Source of the DNA: Bolinopsis microptera
Lineage: Eukaryota; Ctenophora; Tentaculata; Lobata; Bolinopsidae
Direction of reading: 5' to 3'
Assembly: GCF_026151205.1 (NCBI RefSeq)
Contig: NC_087072.1
Coordinates: forward strand, 12,316,169-12,380,168
DNA length: 64,000 bases
Below the pieces are notes generated by a model. It was not told the origin of the DNA and did no database searches. It was given only the letters and a program-made list of their open reading frames with translations. The position numbers and the translations under genes are program-made. Positions within the stretch are counted from its first letter, which is position 1, and each line of letters begins with the position of its first letter. Shown here one piece after another: positions 34,903 to 47,125 of the stretch.

Positions 34903-35989
34903 TAAGTTGCCTACTTATAGATGATTTCCAATTAAAACATACGAAAATGTCCCGTTAAAACAGCGGAATTGATTTATTTGTTCCGATTACCGCGTATCAG
35001 TCTAGTCTTTGACAAAAACAGTTTTTGTTGATTATCTAAAATAGCAATAAAACAACTTCGATCTCAAATTTGAGTCTATTGTACCAATAGGTTCAATAGG
35101 TAGACCGTACCAATGCAATCATTTTCATACTATAACAGCAGATTATGAAATGTGGGGTAGTAACAATTGTGCTTCAGTTAGTTGAGCCTTTTGTTGACAT
35201 GCTCTCATTTTAAATCTATGTTAGATTTGCCGAAATGCACGCGATTATAACCGGTTTTGGGGCTTATCTGAATGCTTGTGAAGAATTAAAAATGTATTCA
35301 GTTATACAGATTTTTAAAACTATGGAATTGTTACCCATATCGGGACGGACAATATAAAGCACTAAGAACGTTAAGGTGGTTAAAAAAGAAATTTTTATCT
35401 CTAAAAAGTTTAAAATTAAATTGACGTTATGTATATGTTGGAAATTTTTACTTAAACTTTTTATCGAATCTTCGTAATGTTTAATGGAACTGGGAAGATC
35501 TGTCTTTATGAAGAAATAGCCCCCTGGTGCAGTCAGGCTTATTCAAAACAATTTAACCAATCTTTTGTAAGTTCTCTCTCAATCCAAATCTCTTAAAATC
35601 CAAATCTCTTAGAAAATAGTAGTACCTAAGATGACAAATCTTTAAAAATGGCCAACGTTGATCTTTTAACTTCAGCCCTGGCTGAATAACTAATCTGTAT
35701 TCTAAAGAAATATCAAATAATAGTTGAGCCCAATCTACTAGTCATTGTCTGGATTCTATTTGACAAGTTGGTGTCGATAGAAGATCAATTTTCTTCAAAG
35801 TCGGCGTCTTTAGAACCACTGGCTAATCATTCATCACCACTGACAGCCAAATACGATTTCTTAATGCTCCGAGCAATTCTGTTCCTCATCAGTTGCAATT
35901 CTGTCACAAACAGAATTGTCCCAGTTATTTCCACTGAATTCATTCCTGAATTCCCATTCCCAAAACTTATTTTTAATTCTGATTTGATT
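34903..35989. other. AT-rich stretch, no gene placed
   Basis: No convincing exon. A weak minus-strand frame follows the possible exon described next (MNSVEITGTILFVTELQ...), but its splice signals are poor. Confidence 0.3.
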
Positions 35990-36143
35990 TTACTTTCGCC
36001 CCCTCCACACCATAACTGTTTTTATTCCACCAGCGATATTTCGCAAGAGGGAGTACACTGCTGTAAAGACTGTTCCTAAAGCCAGGAAATTGCGTGGTGT
36101 CGCGACATTGGGGAGTAAATTAATCAGTATTTCAATAAACCGT
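35990..36143 (-). CDS. Candidate exon of a membrane protein, possibly TMEM135-like
   Basis: On the minus strand a good acceptor (TATTTTTCAG) at 36144 opens a frame reading RFIEILINLLPNVATPRNFL, then ALGTVFTAVYSLLRNIAGG and KTVMVWRGRK, with a stop at 35990-35992 or a donor just before it. The pattern of a hydrophobic helix after PRNFLALG resembles one segment of TMEM135/Tim17-like peroxisomal proteins, but this is a weak resemblance. Neighbouring exons could not be placed. Confidence 0.3.
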
Positions 36144-37053
36144 CTGAAAAATATAAGGTCCCGTAGGATTAGCAACATATTTCATACTCTGATCACAGAT
36201 AGACACTGTACGAACATGTACTACAATATACAAGCATAGATTAGTGAGTAAAACCAAGTAGTATTATACGACCAGACCCAGAAATAGATACCTGTACAGT
36301 ATATCCTGCCAATTCATGAATTGAAATTACAATATTGGGAGATTACATTATCCGCTAAACAGTGTACTCTGTGTTTAAGAAGGTTAATCCTAAGCTTTAA
36401 GCCACTATGCACAGTACATATTCCACTTTCAGCCGGCCCGTTTAAAACTGTCCACACACATTTGCAGATTTTAAATGGCTCTCTCACCACTCTCTGTAGC
36501 GGATCTATGTTGAAAATGTCAAGTCCACTGTGAGCTTTCACTCGTAAACTGCTTCACCAAATTAGCAAATCTCAAAATCAAATTGGCACCTCTGACCGGA
36601 TGTAAGGCTGTATGTAATAAAACTGTTATTTAAGTTACTCCAAATACGGTAGTGTTGTAAAAGAGCTTCTAACTCGGCACACTTTAACACAGCCAGATCA
36701 AAGCAGGATAATACTCGTGGAGCAACTGTTTATTCACGTAGTAACTCTGAAATACTCATCTAAGTGCTGTTTGTATCACGGTGTTAGTTCGTTTAACATC
36801 AACATGTTCCCCTTGCTTAACGAGACATTACCATAATATCTTAATCATCCGTTTCTATTTTTTAAATGGTAAAACAGTAAAACAGTAATACGAGAGTCAA
36901 CTGCTGGCCGATTAGCTAATAAATATAACACCAAATTCGGTAAATCACCGGAATGCTCCACCACTATTACAAATATTAATCACAAAGTAAAATATTCCAC
37001 CATGATAATTTGAACTGCACCAGGGAGGAGGCGGGTTGGATTTTAGTGATGGG
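36144..37053. other. Gene-poor stretch before the SDR promoter
   Basis: A minus-strand frame at 36314-36541 has mixed composition and an upstream CACAG acceptor, but no recognisable domain. Otherwise AT-rich. Confidence 0.3.
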
Positions 37054-37130
37054 GTCACGTGACAGCCTTATATGGTAATAGGTCACGTGACAGTCACGTG
37101 ACTGCCTTATATGGTAGTAGGTCACGTGAC
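37054..37130 (+). promoter_or_regulatory. Cluster of four GTCACGTGAC palindromes and two CArG boxes upstream of the SDR gene
   Basis: GTCACGTGAC occurs at 37054, 37082, 37093 and 37121. CCTTATATGG, a perfect CC(A/T)6GG SRF site, occurs at 37066 and 37105. The block is flanked by GGCGGGTTGGA direct repeats (37031 and 37136). GTCACGTGAC is the core of USF/MITF/TFEB-type sites. It lies about 330 bases before the SDR start codon, so a promoter role is likely, though part of the multiplicity is due to a short tandem duplication. Confidence 0.6.
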
Positions 37131-37457
37131 AGAAGGCGGGTTGGAAGATGTGAAGGACCTGCTGTAACTTGTGTTGCTCTATTTTACTCTTAGATCTAAC
37201 GGCTAAATGTATCATTAGATGATTATAGGATATTAATTTTGTTGATAAATAGACAGGCTAACTCTTAATAATATAACCCATGTAACCTCACCCTGTTTTA
37301 CTGATCTCCCACAATAATATTATATCTTTAAAGTTCCACAATATAATCAAACACAATTTATAACTCTCTTTCAAAAACGATAATATTGTTTGTGGATATC
37401 TTGTTTCTTGTTTATGTTTCCCTTGCTAACTCCTTCACATGTGACTAGGGTGCAGGG

Positions 37458-38766
37458 ATGAAGAAATGGTTGATAGTAGGCGTGACCATCCTGGGTATGG
37501 TCTGCTGCTCAGGTACTCTCGCTAAAGTTGGGGTCTTTATTCCCGGACTTCTTCTCTTTTGTTATATCTGCAGTAGGACTACTCGCCTCTCTGCTGAGCA
37601 GTACAGAGAGGGATTCTACAATAAGGTTTGTTTTTACATAACTTAATTGTATATTTAAGTAAATATTGGTTAAGTAAATTAAAATTAGTAAATTGCCAAA
37701 TTAAATTGGTGCATAATTGCCTTTTATAGTTTAAGAAGCGCCGATGCAGCTTCTGATTTAATTAAGTGAGGGGCAATTAAAATTTTAAATAGTTTCATCT
37801 TAAACGTAAGTGTGTAATAAACGTTAGAATTAAGTTATAATAATATGTTGAACTGTTTCCCACTGATCAATATGTAACGTTAGTGATATAAACTAACAGC
37901 CCCTCTGTCTACAGGTAGTACTACTTTGTGGTGCTAGCTCGGGTATAGGGGAGGAGTTAGCGTACCAGCTAGCCTCCAAACACTGCCAGCTAGTCCTGGT
38001 GGCCCGGACTGAAGCCAAGTTACTTCGTGTTAAAGAGGGGGCTCTGAAGGCTGGTAGTCCCCGAGTAGAGGTCATCTCTTACGACTTCAGCAATGTTAAG
38101 AAGTGTGTCAGCACTGTCCTGTATAAGACTATAGAGCTGTATGGGAGACTAGATTATCTCATACTCAACCATGGTCTCATGCCAAACGGGCCCTTTCTGG
38201 GCTTCCCAAAGCAGCAGGACCCTGAGTTTATACAGAAGATCTACAACGTTAACGTGTTCAGCTACATCCAGCTAGCCACACACGCTATCCCCCATCTGGA
38301 GCTAACAGGGGGGCACATACACGTGACTAGCTCTATGGCTGGGGAAATACCTCAGATTATTGGGGGGCTTTACTGCGCTACTAAGCACTCTAAGAACGGG
38401 TTCTTCTACAGCTTGCAGCAGGAGCTTATCCACAAAAGATCTAAAGTCTCTCTGAATATCGGGGCATTTGGGCTGATAGTGACGAGGGAGATGAAGGATG
38501 TGATTATGAAGAAGATGAACATGCCTAAGTTCCTGCAGGGAGACCTGAAGAGATGTGTGCAGGTTATATTAGACAACCTGGTGCGCAGAGAGCGGACTAT
38601 CACCTTCCCACCCACCAACATAGCCTTCCGCTTTAACTGGTACCTCAACCCTTTCTTCCACGAGTTCTTCTTGGCTGGTATCACTGATTATAACTCCCTA
38701 GTTAAGAACCACACCACTATCCACGAACAGTCCGCTAAGACTGGCTACCAGAAAGGCAGCTCTTAG
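37458..38766 (+). CDS. Short-chain dehydrogenase, 11-beta-hydroxysteroid dehydrogenase type 1-like
   Basis: Two coding exons, 37458-37625 and 37915-38766, joined in phase 0 (FYNK-VVLLCGASSG), 339 residues. Residues 1-40 form a hydrophobic signal-anchor region (two stretches, WLIVGVTILGMVCC and VGVFIPGLLLFCYIC), as expected for an ER-membrane SDR. The Rossmann motif GASSGIG is at 62-68, NHG (NNAG position) at about 141, the catalytic Ser in VTSSMAG near 195, and YCATK at 209-213 with Tyr and Lys. Family enzymes use NAD(P)(H) to interconvert hydroxyl and keto groups on steroids or other lipids. Length and motif spacing match HSD11B1-type proteins; the substrate cannot be told. An E-box/CArG cluster lies upstream. 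Confidence 0.92.
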
Positions 38767-41700
38767 TAATGCTACTACTACTCCCAGCTATGCGGTGTGC
38801 CTCAGGGATTGGGTCCTGTTAAGTGTTATGTACATCAGTTATTTTATGTTTCAACGAATTGACGGAACAATTTATATATAATAATCTTAAACATTTTAAA
38901 TTTGGAGTTTATTTATTAATCAAACCACCGATCCAAATTTGACGTAAGTATGGACATATTTAATATATTTTTGGTTATATTATTGCGATATACTTGTCGT
39001 TTCTCGTGGTTAATTCTACATGATGGTACTAGTTACTAGTTGATAGTCACGCATAATTAAATTGTAGTCTAAAGGAGATATTTATATAATATCTGGATAC
39101 TAGCGAGCTGAGTAAAGTACTGTGTTTACAGTACAATGTAGATGGATCTAAGTACTAAGTAGGTATAAACCTTATTTTTTCTGACGATTAAATTAATGAT
39201 TTACCAGCCAGTTTCAGAGTTGATTAATCAAATTTTCTGTCACATGCCAATACTAATTATATGGGTCTCATACACTCCAGTGTTCGGATCTACTGTTTAA
39301 TGCATGATTTTATTTAAATTGGTAATGTGATTATTATTTATTAAGATATTGTATAAAATATTGTTAATTTTGATTTGTTGAGTTAAATTTGCCATTGTAT
39401 TTGTAATTTCATTTAATATTGTACAGTATTTAAGTATGTATTATAATATGATTAATCTTGAAATAACCCATTTAATTAATCTGTCTCTTTAAATAACTTA
39501 TTGTCATTCAATATTCATCTTCAACTGACTGAAGTTTTAAATTAATTGTTGTATTTATTTGATGTTATGTTGGGATTTATCAACTTATCAGTAATTTATT
39601 ACCTAATAACTTGGATTTGATTGTAACATATTGTTTGTTTATTAAATATAAACTTTAAAATTTCTTCATAGATTGTTCCTTTTTGTATAATGCCATATAG
39701 CAGGAATTTATAAAGCTGTTACCGTATTCTAAGCGAACTTTGGTAATAAATAAATGTGATAATCAGAATTTTTCACGGTGTACAGTGGTGATGCTCCCCC
39801 TCACGTACCAATCTAGTTAAAGGTAACGTATTTATAAACATCTAATTATAGCTCGCTTCTCATGTTTGACAGATCCGAGGGGGCTCCACTTCCATCGTAT
39901 TTCTACTTAATACAGTTTTACCGAGCTCATTTAACGTTGGAGATTACATTATTTTGATGTCGCCTTATGGCCTTAAATGATTATGGTTCTGGATGTACAG
40001 GTGTCTTAGAATATAATCCCCAAAACTGGAGATTAATAAACTGCATGGTTTAAGCAGTTAGAATGTTACATCCCACTGCTCCCCATACTATAACCAGAAG
40101 TAATGGTAATATTAAAACACACTCTTGTATAACACATGCTGGTGAGAGTGTGAAATGTGGAACAGATAACGACCCTGTTATCCAGCTAAGCGGTTCCCGG
40201 GTCAGGCTGAGAGGGCTCCAAGTGAGAGGGCTGGTGCCGGATATCCTGGCTCTCCTACCCGCCGCTCTGCTATTAACTGGCTCGGACAATGATATTAGCC
40301 TGCTGATGGACGTGTAGGCTCCCCCGGCACTTGTCTTCAACAATACACATCTCTCCTGCTGTATTGTTATTCAGCAGCTTTGGCAGAGAGAATGGTGCTC
40401 TTAGCGCCTGGTTATTAGGAAGCTTGTGGTTTATTCAGTACCATGGATTTCATTGGCTCCGTGTAGACGGTGAGAGGAGAAATGGGGCCCTTTAACAAGA
40501 GCTCCCTTATCTCAAGGCTCTCTCTCTCCTCATCACTGAGATCTGCATTTAGAAAAGCACCCCTACCTATAGAGTATGGGACCTATACCCGGAGAAATGT
40601 AATTGTCAGAATCTCTTTGTTAACAGCGCGATCTGGTGGCCAGATTACAAAAACAATTTTGGAGAGGTGCTACAAAACCGTTTAAAGGGGCCCTCTGAGC
40701 ACGAGCCTTTTACTTGTGATCAGATAACAACTTATCAGTAGCCTCACCACATTGTCTCCTCCCCACTTTGCCATGCTTTAACGATTAATCTAAAATCATG
40801 GACTTGCCTCTGCTGCTAAAATTAGAGCCCCGCTTTGAAAAGAAGTAGACTAATGCTGAGGTGCTAATATTTCACTCATCCTGATCGTCTGGGGTTGGTA
40901 ATAGCTCTGAACTTGTAGTAAGGGTGTTTAGTAGAATATCTACGGGAGGGTAACCACTGACCAGTCACCATTTGACCATGACATGATGGTACATTTCTGG
41001 GGAACATTACCCTGATTTCCACACAACGTGCAACAAATTTCAACAAAACAATGTATTTCTGATATATTTCAGCCTGTAATGTCAGAAGGAGACGGTATAG
41101 TGTGGGAATAATGTGGCTGTGTAGACGAGTAGGCTCATGTGAAGGAAACATTGTCTCCTTCATAAAGAATGCAATGTAAACACACACAATGTGCTACAAA
41201 AACACTGGTTACCAAAAACAAACGCATCTTTTAGAATTCACAGTAAAGGTAGCAACTATCAGTCAAGGTAGCAACTATCAGCCATAGAGCCGATGCCCGA
41301 ACCTAGATATGGTTAGCTTCGCTATGCCCGAAACCACCTTCACGACTATTTCTGAATATTTGAACTGCATTCCGTGTAGGTAATTGGCGACTAGTAAAAT
41401 GTATAATCACTCTAAAGCGGCATTGAAGTCTGATTTTCTGCAGAATCGCCCGTACCTCAACAAGTCTCAAGAAGAGAAAATACTGAAGTGGTGAATGTTT
41501 GTTTGTTTGTAGAGTAATGGATGTTGAGAGGAGATTAAACCTGTCGGTTACTTTGTGCGTCTCCCATGATAATTGCAACACATATAACTCACAGGAGGAT
41601 AATTTGCCATAAAACGGGTTAGGAAGTTCCCCTAATTTGCTACCCTGATTCTCCTCCCCCCTTTTCCACAGACGGTATGTATGAGATGTAGCGTGTAGTA

Positions 41701-42296
41701 GCAGGCTGTGTTATACGTGCAGTCAACTGGTACACGGTTAATAAATACGAGCAGGCGCCAAAAAGCCGTCCTATTCTGCCATGGGGGGCCTGCAGATTAA
41801 TATCAAGCGTAGTATGTATTGCAGAGTATATGCAGCAGTTTTATATATACTTAGGATTATATGTATATATTATGCAGCCTAACTTATGGGATATCTCAGA
41901 TGTCGGGCCTTGATTTCGGGGGGCGGCGGCGGTAACAGAAAGTAAGTTAAAGAATTAGTAAGGTATATGGTTAATATTACAGTAAGTTAAAGAAAGGTTT
42001 CTGGTGAATATTAAATTATATGGTTTAAATATTGATCACTGGGATACGAGATTGCTTTGTGGTGTATCCAGCATTTCGTTTGATCTGGACATGATATTAG
42101 CAATTAGCGCGGCAACCGCTGAATGGCATAATATTAAATAGTTTACACCGTCGACTCAACCCAAGCTTTACAACTCAAATATGTAAAATGTACACTTTAC
42201 CTAAACAGATCTGGTATATTCTGCTGAGATTTACAGGTCCACACAGTGTATATAATATACAGACAGTAGGCAGAGTGTGTAGAGCTCCACGCTACT
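38767..42296. other. Gene-poor 3.5 kb after the SDR gene
   Basis: AT-rich to 40050, probably including the SDR 3' UTR. A GC-richer patch at 40060-40690 holds open frames on both strands without recognisable domains. A short run of GGC at 41925-41932 and scattered short repeats follow. I could support no gene here. Confidence 0.4.
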
Positions 42297-42319
42297 GCCA
42301 TGTACTAGACAACTCCCTA

Positions 42320-42371
42320 TTAGGCAGCCTGCCTAGTACAGTATTAGGCAGCCTGCCCAGTACAGGGTACT
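42320..42371. repeat. Two copies of a 26-bp unit
   Basis: TATTAGGCAGCCTGCC followed by (T/C)AGTACAG is repeated in tandem, ending before a CTGCAG. Confidence 0.75.
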
Positions 42372-42596
42372 GCAGCTCACTCTCCCCGGAAACGCAGTCA
42401 CACAATATCCCAATTTCATCCTTCTCTGTCAGTTTAAATGGGTAACGTCAGGGTAATGTCAGTGTATAGTAGTAGTACTATAATATGAAATACAGCTAGT
42501 ACAATGGCTTATAATATGTGCAGGGTAAAGTAGGTAGATATAGGAGCCTGTGTCTGGAACAGCTAGTACACAGTTCCTGTAACGACTAACGGTACA

Positions 42597-42713
42597 TTTT
42601 TACGGTACACACAGTACCGTGCCCGCCCATGGTACCGTGTCCATGGTACCGTTCCCTTGGTTCTGCGTGTGTAATGTGTGTACCGTGTGTACCGTATTTA
42701 CCGTAAAGTTGTG
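42597..42713. repeat. Cluster of TACCGT/ACGGTA words
   Basis: Eight or so TACCGT or ACGGTA words in 115 bp, several in the palindromic context GGTACC. No larger unit was defined. Confidence 0.6.
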
Positions 42714-43402
42714 GCACAGGTACGGTGTAGTATCTGGTGTTCGATAATTGATTCATGTCTTAGCACCTACTGTGTGACTGCAGTCTAGTTTGGAAGGATA
42801 TTGAATATTTATGTTTTGCGTGTACTGCTGATCATCTCAAATGTGTCAATTAATTACATTACTTGTGTGCGGCAGAACACGGGTGTTGTAAATTGAACTT
42901 GTAAACTATTTGAATGTAAAGTATTTTTGACAGACAAGTATTCGGCCGGATTGTCTGCGTACATGTAACACGCGTTGTGAACCTTAGCTCAACAGTAAGC
43001 CAACTTTGTAGAGTTATACTCCCGACAAGAGTTCATCGATAAAGGGAGGTAGTTAGTACCTGATGTTATACATGCAAAAACATATTTACTAATAAATTGC
43101 TGTATAAAATTTGACTTTATTTATATAATATATTTATACATGAATAAAGCTAATCATTTGCCTCACGTACACTCTCGAAAAGTCGCTCCGAGAAATAGAA
43201 TAATCACTCTGGGAATCAAATACCTGGCGTCTCAGACATTGGAAGGGGAGGTGACAAAACGCCTGGCCTACATGTCTGGCTCAGTTAAAGAGAGTGCCTG
43301 AAGGTCGACTATCCGCATAATAACAGGCTTTACTAACATGTTATACTAATATGCGTCAATAATATATATGCAGGCAGGGTTTAATAAACGTGCATGACGG
43401 GC

Positions 43403-43830
43403 TCCTTCAATCCTACCCTCCCAATACCTGTACAGATCTACCAGCTGTCTGCTAACTCAGCGCCTTCAATCCTACCCTCCCAATACCTGTACAGATCTAC
43501 CAGCTGTCTGCTAACTCAGCGCCTTCAATCCTACCCTCCCCATACCTGTACAGATCTACCAGCTGTCTGCTAACTCAGCGCCTTCAATCCTACCCTCCCA
43601 ATACCTGTACAGATCTACCAGCTCACAGCTGTCTGCTAACTCAGCGCCTTCAATCCTACCCTCCCCATACCTGTACAGATCTACAAGCTAGGCTGTCTGC
43701 TAACTCAGCGCCTTCAATCCTACCCTCCCAATACCTGTACAGATCTACCAGCGTCCAGCTGTCTGCTAACTCAGCGCCTTCAATCCTACCCTCCCCATAC
43801 CTGTACAGATCTACCAGCTGTCTGCTAACT
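43403..43830. repeat. 59-bp tandem repeat, about seven copies
   Basis: The unit runs from CCTTCAATCCTACCCTCCC through TACAGATCTACCAGCTGTCT to GCTAACTCAGCG. Some copies carry 5-8 bp inserts after CCAGC. It creates a repetitive minus-strand frame that is not a gene. Confidence 0.95.
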
Positions 43831-44408
43831 CTGTGATATTCGTTAGTTATATGTGAGGGTTGCACGCCCCTCCCCCAAAATAGTGTTCAATCTGGCCTTT
43901 CTCGCAAATACTCATGTCAAAAGTTCCCAAGAGCTGTGCAAATTTTTTTCGAAATTAAAATATTTTATACAATCAAACTTATGTAGTAATGCAACCTGCC
44001 TGTTTCAAATTGATAATTGACTAAGCAAAAGCAAAAGTTTAGAGTCATCTACAGTTCATGATATTTGTATCTTTCAATTAATCAAGAGTAACAGATTAGG
44101 GTACTCAAAACTCAGCTCTGCTCGCTTTAGGACCCTTCCAAGTCAGAATAAAGCTGCGTGTATAGGCCTGTCCCTAAAACATGCAAGGAGCGAGCACAGC
44201 TCATTAATATACATGGGATACATCCCAAGCTACTTATTTCTAGTAATGGTACCTTGTACCTTGCCTCGTACCTACTGAATTAGTAAAACATGACCTCTAG
44301 ATTAAATATACTGTATTACTGTGTATTACGGTGGTTCCGCGAACTTCAATATACAATAGCAGACATGATTAACCATACTGTCCCAGGTTGAAGCTTAATA
44401 TTATAACT
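43831..44408. other. Spacer between satellites
   Basis: AT-rich sequence with no gene or repeat recognised. Confidence 0.4.
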
Positions 44409-44440
<32 letters not shown>

Positions 44441-44453
44441 GGGGGGGGGGGGG
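44409..44453 (+). repeat. Poly-G tract, 31 + 13
   Basis: Thirty-one G, one A and thirteen more G. The longest homopolymer in the window. Confidence 0.95.
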
Positions 44454-44660
44454 AGGCGGGGAGATCATGAGTATTTTTAAGAGTCCCGAAGAAAATGGCC
44501 AAATTCTCATTCTCAAAAATTATTTTTGCACGTGATGAGGAGTATAGTGAGATAGTGAGGGGTACTCCTCTACTACCCAGTAACTGTCCATGTCCCCCCT
44601 ACCAAGTAAAGTACATGAGCTGGATATAGTAATAGCCTGTAAATTGTTAGCCAGTGGTAA

Positions 44661-44998
44661 TCATTAGAGGATACTAGTCCCCCATCATTAGAGGATACTA
44701 GTCCCCCATCATTAGAGGATACTAGTCCCCCATCATTAGAGGATACTAGTCCCCCATCATTAGAGGATACTAGTCCCCCATCATTAGAGGATACTAGTCC
44801 CCCTTCATTAGAGGATACTAGTCCCCCATCATTAGAGGATACTAGTCCCCCATCATTAGAGGATACTAGTCCCCCATCATTAGAGGATACTAGTCCCCCA
44901 TCATTAGAGGATACTAGTCCCCCATCATTAGAGGATACTAGTCCCCCATCATTAGAGGATACTAGTCCCCCATCATTAGAGGATACTAGTCCCCCTTC
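44661..44998. repeat. 24-bp tandem repeat, about fourteen copies
   Basis: The unit starts TCATTAGAGGATACTAGTCC and continues CCCA. It is almost perfectly homogeneous; two copies have CTTC in place of CATC. Confidence 0.97.
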
Positions 44999-45103
44999 AT
45001 GGAGGAGGCCCTCTTATTTAACCATCTCAATATTTCAACAATACTGTTAATTTAGTCCTAATACCTCACTGTCCGCAATTATCGCCCAACTTATGTCTGA
45101 CTT

Positions 45104-45130
45104 GGGGGGGGGGGGGGGGGGGGGGGGGGG
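45104..45130 (+). repeat. Poly-G tract of 27
   Basis: An uninterrupted G run directly before the GTCCGTCTATGTCCG block. Confidence 0.95.
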
Positions 45131-45171
45131 TGTCACGTCCGTCTATGTCCGCTTGTCTCATAGAATCCAAA

Positions 45172-45265
45172 AAGGACAGGACATAGGCGGACATAGGCGG
45201 ACATAGGCGGACATAGACGGACATAGGCGGACATAGACGGACATAGGCGGACATAGGCGGACATT
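45172..45265. repeat. 10-bp minisatellite GGACATAGGC
   Basis: Nine to ten copies, some as GGACATAGAC. The preceding 35 bp (TCTCATAGAATCCAAAAAGG) recur at about 46843, so the whole block sits between direct repeats. Confidence 0.92.
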
Positions 45266-45419
45266 AATGGACACTTAAATTGCTAAATAAAATGTTCAAT
45301 TTTTGCTTTTATAGGGGGATCATGTTTTTTGTCCGTTCGGTACCCTATATTTTCAAAACGGACAAAAAATAGAACGGACAAAAACGGACAAAAACGGACA
45401 AAAATGGAAATAACATTTA

Positions 45420-46620
45420 GATGCTTCCTCCTCCTACTCTTCCTCCTCCTCTCCCTGGGTCTTCCTGATCTTCCTCAGTCCTCTTGCTCCTCCCCTCCTC
45501 AGTCCTCCTCCTACTCCTCCTCCTCGTCCTCAGTCCTCCTCATCAGTCCTCAACAGTCCTTCTCCTCCCCAGTCCTCCTCCTCCTCCTGAGTACTCCTCC
45601 AGGGTCCTCCTCTTCATCCTCCTCCTCCTCCTTCTCAGTCCTCCTCAGTCCTCCTCCTCATCCTGAGTCCTCCTCCTCCTCCTCCTCTTCCCTCTCAGTC
45701 ATCCTCCTCAGCCATCCTCCTCAGTCCTCCTCAGTCTTCCTCCTCAGTCCTCCTCCTCCTGGGTCCTCCTCCTCCTCTTCATCCTCCTCCTCTTCCTCCT
45801 CGGTCCTCAGTCCTCCTCCTCCTGGGTCCTCCTCCTCATCCTTCTCATCAGTCCTCCTCCTCCCCAGTCCTCTCCCAGTCCCCCTCCTGATCCTCCCCAG
45901 TCCTCTTCCTCCTCCCCTCCTCAGTCCTCCTCCTACTCCTCCTCCTCGTCCTCATTCCTCCTCATCAGTCCTCAACAGTTCTCCTCCTCCCCAGTCCTCC
46001 TCCTCCTCCTGGGGTCTTTTCCTGGGTCCTCCTCCTGGGTCCTCCTCCTCCTGGGTCCTCCTCCTCCTGGGTCCTCCTTCTCCTCCTCAGTCCTTCTCCT
46101 CCTCCTCCTCAGTCCTCTTCCTCCTCTTCCTCCTCCTCCTCCCTCTCAGTCATCCTCCTCAGCCATCCTCCTCAGCCATCCTCCTCAGCCATCCTCCTCA
46201 GTCCTCCTCCTTCTTAGTCCTCCTCAGTCCTCCTCCTGAGTCCTCCTCCTCCTGGGTCCTCCTCCTCCTGGGTCCTCCTCCTCCTCTTCAGTCCTTCTCC
46301 TCCTCCTCCTCAGTCCTCTTCCTCCTCCTCCTCCCTCTCAGTCATCCTCCTCAGCCATCCTCCTCAGCCATCCTCCTCAGCCATCCTCCTTAGTCCTCCT
46401 CCTTCTTAGTCCTCCTCAGTCCTCCTGAGTCCTCCTCCTGAGTCATCCTCCTCAGTTCTCCTCCTCCTCCTAGGTCCTCCTTCTGGGTGCTCCTCCTAGG
46501 TCTTCCTGGTCCTTCTCCTCCCTCTCAGTCATCCTCCTCAGTCATCCTCCTCAGCCATCCTCCTCAGCCATCCTCCTCAGCCATCCTTCTCAGCCATCCT
46601 CCTCAGTACTCTTCAGTACT
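45420..46620. repeat. 1.2-kb pyrimidine-rich (TCC)n minisatellite
   Basis: Almost every base on the plus strand is C or T, in units such as CCTCCTCAGTCCTCCTCCTC. It forces a 354-codon Ser/Pro/Leu frame (45329-46393) that is not a gene. Polypurine-polypyrimidine tracts of this length can form triplex DNA. Confidence 0.95.
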
Positions 46621-46637
46621 CTTCAGTCCTCAAAATT

Positions 46638-46815
46638 TTTGTCCGCTAATGTCCACCAATGTCTGCTAATGTCCATCAATGTCCATCCAAGTCCGCCAAT
46701 GTCCGTCCGGGTCCGCCAATGTCCGTCCGAGTCCGCCAATGTCCGTCCGAGTCCGCCAATGTCCGTCCGAGTCCGCCAATGTCCGTCCGAGTCCGCCAAT
46801 GTCCGTCCGTGTCCG
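46638..46815. repeat. 20-bp minisatellite GTCCGCCAATGTCCGTCCGA
   Basis: Six or more near-perfect copies after several degenerate ones. The direct repeat shared with 45150-45190 and a short run of C follow. Confidence 0.92.
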
Positions 46816-46909
46816 CCTATGTCCCAAAAAACACGTCCGTTGTCTCATAGAATCCAAAAAGGACAGGACATAGGCGGACATAGACGGACATGACACCCCC
46901 CCCCCCCTA

Positions 46910-47072
46910 TAATGTAAAATGTAAAATGTAAAATGTAAAATGTAAAATGAAAATGTAAAATGTAAAATGTAAAATGTAAAATGTAAAATGTAAAATGTAA
47001 AATGTAAAATGTAAAATGTAAAAGGTAAAATGTAAAATGTAAATGTAAAATGTAAAATGTAAAAGGCAGAAT
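46910..47072. repeat. (TAAAATG)n simple repeat
   Basis: About twenty copies of a 7-bp word with single-base variants. It gives a repetitive FYILHFT minus-strand frame with no gene. Confidence 0.95.
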
Positions 47073-47125
47073 TAGTTAGAGGGATCATGAGTATGGAAAC
47101 TTTTCTCAAAAATACTCAAAAAAAA

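Noticed and set aside
40063-40343. Open frames on both strands in a GC-richer patch
   Set aside because: No family resemblance on either strand. It could be a degraded repeat.
45329-46393. 354-codon open frame, the longest on the plus strand
   Set aside because: It consists of Ser/Pro/Leu runs forced by the TCC minisatellite. There is no ATG context, domain or splice structure.
46639-47109. Several overlapping repeat-rich open frames
   Set aside because: They are readings of the 20-bp and 7-bp satellites.
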